Positions 7,810 to 13,695 of a stretch of 13,695 nt of DNA are shown here, piece by piece. The translations under genes were made by a program, and so were the position numbers. A model generated the notes under the pieces. The model made no database searches. It was not told the DNA's origin and saw only the letters and a list, made by a program, of their open reading frames with translations. Origin of the DNA: JAYZDB01 sp036338025 (GTDB taxonomy: Bacteria; Planctomycetota; UBA1135; UBA2386); contig JAYZDB010000030.1 of NCBI GenBank assembly GCA_036338025.1, positions 1-13,695 on the forward strand, given 5' to 3'. How positions within the stretch are numbered: position 1 is the stretch's first letter; every line of letters begins with the position of its first letter.

Positions 7810-7827
7810 TCGAGGTGGGCACCTCGA
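7810..7827. promoter_or_regulatory. 18-bp inverted repeat in the leader of the LysM gene
   Basis: Perfect 8-base arms, TCGAGGTG and CACCTCGA, flank a GG centre. The site lies just downstream of the candidate start of transcription and 36 bp before the ATG. It could be a protein-binding operator, or a small hairpin if the inner bases open as a loop. The function is not known. Confidence 0.4.
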
Positions 7828-7862
7828 TGACCTGCATTCGAAACTGTCCTGGGAGGGACGCG

Positions 7863-8660
7863 ATGAAGCGGAACGAAACAGTCTTGGTCTACGCGGTTAC
7901 CGGTTTGTTGCTCGGGATCCTGTTGGTGGCGGTGGTGTTTGGGCGTCAGCCGGTCGTGCCGGCCGATCCCGGCGGTGAAAAATCCGCACAGACGCCCGGT
8001 GTCATCCTGGACCTGATGGGGGCAGAGGAAGACGCAGCTCCCGGGGAAGGTAGCACCGAAGCTGGCGGCCCCGGTGAGACGGCGACTGCTGACGGTGGTG
8101 AACTGCCCGGCGCGGGCGAGGCGATTTCCGACCAGGAGTCGGTGGGCGCTACCGAAGGGGGTGCGGCCGAACCGGTCGCCCTGAGCCAGCCGGTCGTTGT
8201 GCCCGATCCGGCGGTTGTGTTGGAGAAGCGACTGGAAGAGTCCTTCGGCACCAGCCGGCGCGATGGCGAATACCGGGTCGTCAAGGGCTGGCAGAACGCC
8301 ACCCTGGCCAAGGTCGTCGAGCGATGGACCGGCGGCCAGGAGGCCCTCGAGGAGGCCAGGATCCTCAACGAGTCGCTGGCCGAGCAGATCGACAAGGGCG
8401 ATGAGATCCTGGTGAAGTGGGTCGACGCGCAGGACTTGTTGGCCGCCAAGCAGGTCCGGGATGCCGAGCGTGACAAGATCGATTGGGCGAAGGGTGAGCT
8501 GTACGTACTCAAGAAAGGCGACTCGCTCTGGAAGGTCGCCAGCAGGCGGGTGGCTAACAACATGATCCCGGCCTGGCTCGAGAGGTTCAAAGGACTCAAC
8601 CCCAGGATCAAGGACCTCGGTGCCTTGGTGGAGGGCCAGAAGGTCCGGCTGCCGCGCTAG
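7863..8660 (+). CDS. Membrane-anchored LysM-domain protein
   Basis: The 265-residue protein has a single N-terminal membrane segment (about 7-27), an acidic linker rich in Gly, Glu, Ala and Pro (about 33-115), a charged helix and two LysM-like units. The C-terminal one (212-264, from ELYVLKKGDSLWKVA to EGQKVRLPR) is clear: KGDSLWKVA, a GLNP turn and the closing GQKVRLP. The earlier one (136-186, YRVVKGWQNATLAKVVERW to GDEILVKW) is weaker but follows the same plan. LysM domains bind N-acetylglucosamine polymers such as peptidoglycan, so the protein probably tethers the inner membrane to the wall; no catalytic domain is present. The ATG at 7863 is chosen over in-frame ATGs at 7791 and 7827, because GGGAGGG at 7851-7857 sits five bases before it and the membrane segment then starts at once. 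It is divergent from the kdsB operon and converges on the response regulator with five bases between stops. Confidence 0.82.
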   Translation: MKRNETVLVYAVTGLLLGILLVAVVFGRQPVVPADPGGEKSAQTPGVILDLMGAEEDAAPGEGSTEAGGPGETATADGGELPGAGEAISDQESVGATEGGAAEPVALSQPVVVPDPAVVLEKRLEESFGTSRRDGEYRVVKGWQNATLAKVVERWTGGQEALEEARILNESLAEQIDKGDEILVKWVDAQDLLAAKQVRDAERDKIDWAKGELYVLKKGDSLWKVASRRVANNMIPAWLERFKGLNPRIKDLGALVEGQKVRLPR

Positions 8661-8665
8661 ACTGG

Positions 8666-10018
<1,353 letters not shown>

Positions 10019-10252
10019 CGCCGGATCGTACACCGGCGAGCAGCGACAACTGCCCACGCCATCAGTGATTCCGACCTGAAATGCCCGGCCGGGCGAGGCA
10101 GCTGGCCGGCGTCTTGAAACCCCCGATCGCCCGGCGAGAGCTGGTTTTTGGCCAATCCCGGCGGCGTTTTCGATCGTAGGCCTTGGAACGGCGATTTGTG
10201 GGGTATGCTGCTTTGGTCTTTTCGCGCCAACAAGTTGTCCCTCCGGGCCGAC

Positions 10253-10280
10253 TTGACGGTGTTGCTCAGGCCCGTAGGAT
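10253..10280 (+). promoter_or_regulatory. Candidate sigma70-type promoter P1 of the HEAT-repeat gene
   Basis: TTGACG (10253-10258) and TAGGAT (10275-10280) are 16 bp apart and match five and four of six consensus bases. The -10 box overlaps the CCGTAGG copy of the local 7-mer. A leader of about 135 bases would precede the ATG. Confidence 0.4.
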
Positions 10281-10309
10281 TGACAAGCCCTACGGCGCCA
10301 ACCTACGGT
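10280..10309 (+). promoter_or_regulatory. Candidate overlapping promoter P2 of the HEAT-repeat gene
   Basis: A perfect -35 box TTGACA (10280-10285) starts on the last base of the P1 -10 box. The best -10 is TACGGT (10304-10309), 18 bp away and matching only three of six bases. The two CCTACGG copies flank and overlap this -10 position, so a protein bound there would block P2. Confidence 0.3.
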
Positions 10310-10421
10310 GGCTTTCGGAGTTCCGTCAGCGATCGTTCTGGCGTAACCCCATCTGTCCCCATTCGCTGAACCCCTCGCACTGCCTACCCCGGCAAGAGTC
10401 CCTCCCCAGGAGCCTATATCC

Positions 10422-12533
10422 ATGGCGATCGTTCGTAACTCCCTTCTAGGCATCGTCGCAGCCTGTGTTGCTCAAGGCGCTATCTCCGCGCAAACCGGTG
10501 AGAAAGAACTGTTCGACGAGGCCTTCCGTGCCTTGATGTTGGACAACAAGGATCTCGCCCTTGAGAAGCTGCAGGCCATCGTCAAGCTCAATCCCACCAA
10601 CGAGCAAGCCATCGCGCTCTACGCCAAGACCGAAGGTGAGCGTTGGCGCGAGATGATCCTGCAAGGTGGCGAGATCCAGAAGCTCGCACAGCATCTGATC
10701 CAGCTTGCCAAGCAGGGCCGAGTCGAGTTGTCGCGTGATGAAGACGCGATCAAGGCTGCGGTTGCCAAGGCCACCGCGGCTGACTCTGGTTTCGCTGGCC
10801 GCCGCGAGGCACGCCAGGAGATCGTCAACAAGTACGGGGAGTTCGCCGTGCCGGCGCTGATCGCGGTCCTCGGTGACCACGATAACGACAAGGGCCAGCT
10901 CTACGCGAACATCGCTCTGCGTGAACTCGGTCGGGCCGCCACCCTGGCGCTGATCGAAGCCACCCACAACTCCAACGCGACCATGCGTCGTGGCATTGCC
11001 TCGGTGTTCAACTTCACCAAGGACCACCGCGCCATCCCGGCGCTGACCTCGATACTGGGTGGCGGCAACGAAGGCGTCACCGAGGTGGCGACCGCCGCGC
11101 TCAAGGCGATGGGCGCCAGCCCGACCGCCGACTCCGTCAAGCTGTTCCTGGCACAGAGCCAGAACTACATGGTGGGTGTCGGAACGAGCGGAATGGATAT
11201 CTCGGCCGTGGTCTGGGGCTACAAGGATGGCAACATCAGCTACCAGGCCTGTGACCCCGCGGTCTACCAGTTCGAACTGGCCAAGCGGAGCGCCGAGCGC
11301 GCCCTGTCGCTGGATCCAGCCAGCGCAACTGCCACGACCCTGATTGCCCGCGCCTACCTCGCGCAGGTCGCAGCGATCGAGAACGGCAACATTGGAGACC
11401 TGTCGGACGTCAAGGCCAACCTCAACATGGTTGCCATGGCGATGGGCCCGCAAGTGCTCGGCGATGCACTCAAGGCATCCATGCGTGACAACCAGCCGAT
11501 GGTGGCTGCCGCCGCGATCGGAGCACTGGGCAGCACCACGGACCGTGATGCCTTGGCTGGTTCCCCGCTGCTGAAAGCGCTCGGCTCCAGCAACAAGATC
11601 GTGCAGTACGCCGCTGCCCTGGCTCTGACCAAGGCCTCGCGTGCCAACAACGTCCCGAGCAGCGGGCAGGTCGTCGCGGTTCTGGCGAACGCGATCGCCG
11701 AGCAGGCCGAGAAGCGCGTCGTGATCGTCGGTCTCGACAGCTCGAACGAGAAGGTCGCCCGCGATGCTCAGTCCGTGCGGACTGGCGAGGCGATTTCCGG
11801 TGTCTTCCGGGACATCAAGGACTCGGCCGAGAAGTTCCTGACCCAGGCAGTCGCTGCCGACGTGGTCGTCATCAACGAGGTGCTGCCAGACGGCGCCCCC
11901 GAGACCATCATGGACATCTTCAAGCACGATGATCGCACCAGCCACATGAAGGTCATCATCGTCGCCAAGGACACCGACAAGGCTGCTGAGCGTTTCGGTG
12001 ACCGGGTTGCCGGTGTCATCCAGGCTGGCTTCAAGCCCGCCGACCTTCAGGCCAAGGTGAACGAGGCCCTCGAGGGTGTCGACATGAGCGCGATCAATGC
12101 TCGCGCCGCCAAGGTCGCCAAGGATGCGAGCGTTGCGCTCGCCACCCTGGCGGGTAACCGCGTCGACGTCTCTGGCGCCATTAGCAGCTTGGAAGCCCAA
12201 CTACAGCGCGACGACAGCGTTTCGATTCCATCCGCCAACGCCCTCGGCGAAGCCGGTGGCTCGATCGATGCCCTGGTCGGCCAGGTTACTGGTGACGGCA
12301 GCGTCGCACTGAGGGTGGCTAGCGCCAACGCCAGTGGCAAGATCCTCGGCCGCGGTGCCGTCATCTCGGATGCTCAGTTCGGGGCCCTCAAGGGCGTCGC
12401 TACGGACTCGAGTGCCGACAGCAGCCTCCGCACCGCCGTCACGATGGCGCTCGGCAAGGCCGCACTGAGCCCAGCCCAGAAGCTTCAGTTGGTGCAAGCC
12501 CTCTCGACCATGGCGGTCTCGGGCGGCGAATAG
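10422..12533 (+). CDS. Exported TPR/HEAT-repeat protein with an internal receiver-like domain
   Basis: The 703-residue protein begins with a probable signal peptide (1-23, likely cleaved after AISA), so it should act outside the cytoplasm. A TPR-like helix pair follows (about 28-70), then HEAT-like repeats (about 138-232), a second TPR-like segment (about 280-322) and more HEAT-like repeats (about 345-428). Residues 432-552 look different: strand RVVIVG with Asp439, a helix, strand VVVIN with Asn485 where a receiver has its phosphoacceptor Asp, then KVIIVAKD and FKPADLQAKVNEAL, which keeps the Lys-Pro of receivers (Lys538). Helical repeats resume to the end (about 570-700). No enzyme motif is seen; a protein-binding scaffold is the likely role. 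The start is well supported by AGGAG at 10408-10412, nine bases before the ATG. A hairpin lies just after the stop. The family is not one I can name. Confidence 0.88.
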   Translation: MAIVRNSLLGIVAACVAQGAISAQTGEKELFDEAFRALMLDNKDLALEKLQAIVKLNPTNEQAIALYAKTEGERWREMILQGGEIQKLAQHLIQLAKQGRVELSRDEDAIKAAVAKATAADSGFAGRREARQEIVNKYGEFAVPALIAVLGDHDNDKGQLYANIALRELGRAATLALIEATHNSNATMRRGIASVFNFTKDHRAIPALTSILGGGNEGVTEVATAALKAMGASPTADSVKLFLAQSQNYMVGVGTSGMDISAVVWGYKDGNISYQACDPAVYQFELAKRSAERALSLDPASATATTLIARAYLAQVAAIENGNIGDLSDVKANLNMVAMAMGPQVLGDALKASMRDNQPMVAAAAIGALGSTTDRDALAGSPLLKALGSSNKIVQYAAALALTKASRANNVPSSGQVVAVLANAIAEQAEKRVVIVGLDSSNEKVARDAQSVRTGEAISGVFRDIKDSAEKFLTQAVAADVVVINEVLPDGAPETIMDIFKHDDRTSHMKVIIVAKDTDKAAERFGDRVAGVIQAGFKPADLQAKVNEALEGVDMSAINARAAKVAKDASVALATLAGNRVDVSGAISSLEAQLQRDDSVSIPSANALGEAGGSIDALVGQVTGDGSVALRVASANASGKILGRGAVISDAQFGALKGVATDSSADSSLRTAVTMALGKAALSPAQKLQLVQALSTMAVSGGE

Positions 12534-12555
12534 AGCGGAGAGATTCTCCCACAGT

Positions 12556-12593
12556 CGACGAGGGGTGGGGGCTTAAGCCTCGACCCCTCGTCG
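12556..12593 (+). terminator. Hairpin after the HEAT-repeat gene, possible terminator
   Basis: A perfect 10-bp stem, CGACGAGGGG with CCCCTCGTCG, closes an 18-base loop that contains the palindrome GCTTAAGC. It starts 22 bases after the stop codon. No T tract follows, so it may act as a weak terminator or as a 3'-end protecting structure. A second small hairpin GTCCGC-CGC-GCGGAC lies at 12601-12615. Confidence 0.5.
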
Positions 12594-12615
12594 CGTACGT
12601 GTCCGCCGCGCGGAC

Positions 12616-12644
12616 TTGGAATCCACCAGCCTCCTGGCTACCCT
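12616..12644 (+). promoter_or_regulatory. Candidate promoter of the tRNA gene
   Basis: TTGGAA (12616-12621) and TACCCT (12639-12644) are 17 bp apart, with the -10 box ending 18 bases before the mature tRNA. The boxes match four and three of six consensus bases, so support is modest. The tRNA could also be read from upstream. Confidence 0.3.
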
Positions 12645-12662
12645 CCTCGCCCGCAGGCAGAT

Positions 12663-12736
<74 letters not shown>

Positions 12737-12737
<1 letters not shown>

Positions 12738-12776
12738 AAATCGAAGCCCCGCGGTCCGTGTGGACTGCGGGGCTTC
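12737..12776. terminator. Terminator hairpin between the tRNA and the convergent secreted-protein gene
   Basis: A 15-bp stem (12743-12757 with 12762-12776; all Watson-Crick except one G-T pair) closes the loop GTGT. On the minus strand it is followed by GATTTT (A run at 12737-12740 on the + strand), so it is a good intrinsic terminator for the gene ending at 12818. On the + strand the downstream sequence GTGTCTTGAG is T-poor, but the stem would still bound the tRNA transcript. Confidence 0.75.
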
Positions 12777-12817
12777 GTGTCTTGAGACAAGGCCGGGGAA
12801 GCCGCGGCCGGTTCTTG

Positions 12818-13695
12818 CTACCTGCACGGACCCACGAACTCGATCCTGTCGATCCTCACGGTCACCAGGCAATCGGGGTTCGGGTTGTGGACGAACATCG
12901 ACCCTCCCCTGGGCAGGCAGAAGCAGATGGGCCCGAACGTTCCGGCAACGGCCGGGATTTGACCGAGCGTAACGCCGGTCCTGCCAGGGCCACCGCTGTG
13001 GATGACCAAGGGCCTGGCGCAGGCGCCTCGGATTCCGCTGACCTTTCCGGAGATGCACACCCGCACGTTGTTGTCGAACGGGTTCTTGAACGTGAACGGC
13101 TCGCCGAGTTGGTGCCCGCCACCCCAACCCCTCAGCCAGCCGCCCGGGCCATTTGGATTGCCCAGGCCCGCTGTGCCCTCAAACGGAAAATCGACAACCA
13201 TCGTGCCCGCAACAGCACTCGACCCGAGGTTGGCGGTGAGCAGGCCCGTCGTTCCGACCAGACCGCTCGACGCGGTGGAGTACACCACGGCCTGCATCGG
13301 CACGTCCAGGCCGAGCAGGGACGGCGCTCGCGGCAGGGTGAACCTCAGCTGGCTGCTGCCGCCTCTCAGTGCCATGGGGATGCTGCTCACGATCGAAGCT
13401 GGATCGAGGTAGATCACGAGCGGGGAACTCAGCGGCAGGACGAACCCCGAGCTTGCCTTGGTGGCGATGTACAGCGCGGCAAGATCGTAGCCCGGTGCGA
13501 CGACCCCGAGCGAGGACGCCTGGCCGAGAACCGGCGCGGCGCCGCCGGAGAGTTCTGCCGGCCGCATGGTCCGAGGCCCGCTGGCCCCGAACATCTGCAA
13601 GTAGCCGGCCCGTTGATCGGTTCCTTGACTGGTACCGTGTCTGGCCGAGATCACGCAGGCGCAAGCGGTGAGAAACCATGGGATACGCTGGCGCC
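12818..13695 (-). CDS. Secreted protein of unknown function (5' end beyond the right edge)
   Basis: The frame is open from the right edge to the TAG at 12818-12820, about 291 residues. A GTG at 13654 could be called as a start, but the upstream codons in the same frame read RQRIPWFLTACACVISA, the core and end of a signal peptide. The true start is therefore outside the window. LTAC in that stretch fits a lipobox, so a lipoprotein is possible; cleavage after VISA is the alternative. The mature protein is rich in Gly, Ser, Leu and Pro, apparently beta-rich, with YLDPASIVSSIPMAL, RFTLPRAPSLLGLDVPMQAVVY and a Gly-rich loop around GPGGWLRGWGGG. It ends with GPCR. The central part resembles a domain I associate with many secreted planctomycete proteins, by impression only. 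No function is claimed. Its transcript probably ends at the hairpin at 12743-12776. Confidence 0.8.
   Translation of the reverse strand, partial: RQRIPWFLTACACVISARHGTSQGTDQRAGYLQMFGASGPRTMRPAELSGGAAPVLGQASSLGVVAPGYDLAALYIATKASSGFVLPLSSPLVIYLDPASIVSSIPMALRGGSSQLRFTLPRAPSLLGLDVPMQAVVYSTASSGLVGTTGLLTANLGSSAVAGTMVVDFPFEGTAGLGNPNGPGGWLRGWGGGHQLGEPFTFKNPFDNNVRVCISGKVSGIRGACARPLVIHSGGPGRTGVTLGQIPAVAGTFGPICFCLPRGGSMFVHNPNPDCLVTVRIDRIEFVGPCR

Larger units (their letters stand above)
10019..10421. other. 403-bp divergent intergenic region
   Basis: The region separates the response-regulator gene (-) from the HEAT-protein gene (+). I see no convincing gene in it. It holds a perfect 12-bp palindrome GCCCGGCCGGGC at 10083-10094, two overlapping promoter candidates for the HEAT gene, three copies of a 7-mer (CCGTAGG at 10272-10278; CCTACGG at 10289-10295 and 10302-10308), and an AGGAG ribosome binding site at 10408-10412, nine bases before the ATG. 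On the minus strand a GG-N10-GC pattern near 10140-10153 has sigma54 spacing but a poor -12 element. Confidence 0.7.

Noticed and set aside
10083..10094. The 12-bp palindrome GCCCGGCCGGGC as a regulator site
   Set aside because: It is made only of G and C in a GC-rich region, close to what chance would give, and it is not positioned on a promoter I can support.
10140..10153. A GG-N10-GC sigma54 promoter for the response-regulator gene
   Set aside because: Spacing is right, but the -12 element reads CAGC rather than TTGC and the match is otherwise poor; such patterns are frequent by chance.
10019..10453. A 145-residue N-terminal extension of the response regulator
   Set aside because: Receiver domains start within a few residues of the ATG at 10018; the extension would run across the promoter region and the start of the divergent gene.
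10446..12200. A 584-codon open frame on the minus strand, opposite the HEAT-repeat gene
   Set aside because: It is antisense to a gene with a signal peptide, good ribosome binding site and clear repeat domains. Long antisense frames are expected in high-GC coding DNA, and the translation shows no family motif.

Overview
This window reads as a stretch of chromosomal core genome from a high-GC Gram-negative bacterium, most likely a planctomycete or another member of the PVC group. The pointers are a Kdo-activating enzyme (so LPS in an outer membrane), a kdsB-pyrG gene pair as also found in Chlamydiae, a histone-H1-like lysine/alanine/proline tail protein, exported HEAT/TPR proteins, and a secreted Gly/Ser/Leu-rich protein of a style I associate with planctomycete genomes. 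The placement is inference; no rRNA or other taxonomic marker is present.

Layout, left to right. (1) 1-313 (+): the 3' end of a lysine-rich, DNA-binding-like repeat protein, followed by a strong rho-independent terminator. (2) 437-3473 (-): a probable two-gene unit, a zinc-ribbon/EI24-like membrane protein followed by methionyl-tRNA synthetase with a C-terminal tRNA-binding domain. (3) 3593-4759 (+): glutaryl-CoA dehydrogenase, transcribed away from the EI24-like gene. (4) 4774-7669 (-): a tightly overlapping operon (GTGA and ATGA junctions) of an exported protein of unknown function, kdsB and pyrG. PyrG makes the CTP that KdsB uses to activate Kdo. (5) 7863-8660 (+): a membrane-anchored LysM protein, divergent from that operon. 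(6) 8666-10018 (-): a complete NtrC-type sigma54 response regulator with no adjacent histidine kinase. (7) 10422-12533 (+): a 703-residue exported TPR/HEAT-repeat protein with an apparent degenerate receiver-like domain between its repeats, behind an upstream region with two overlapping promoter candidates and a repeated 7-mer. (8) 12663-12737 (+): tRNA-Thr(CGU). (9) 12818 to the right edge (-): a secreted protein whose 5' end lies beyond the window.

Taken together, the genes cover housekeeping (translation, CTP synthesis), envelope building (kdsB, LysM protein, exported proteins) and one catabolic enzyme. There is no mobile element, CRISPR array or recognisable defence island. The least explained items are the exported HEAT protein with the receiver-like insert, the unknown exported protein co-translated with kdsB/pyrG, the altered signature residues of KdsB, and the rapidly varying KKKA repeats at the left edge.
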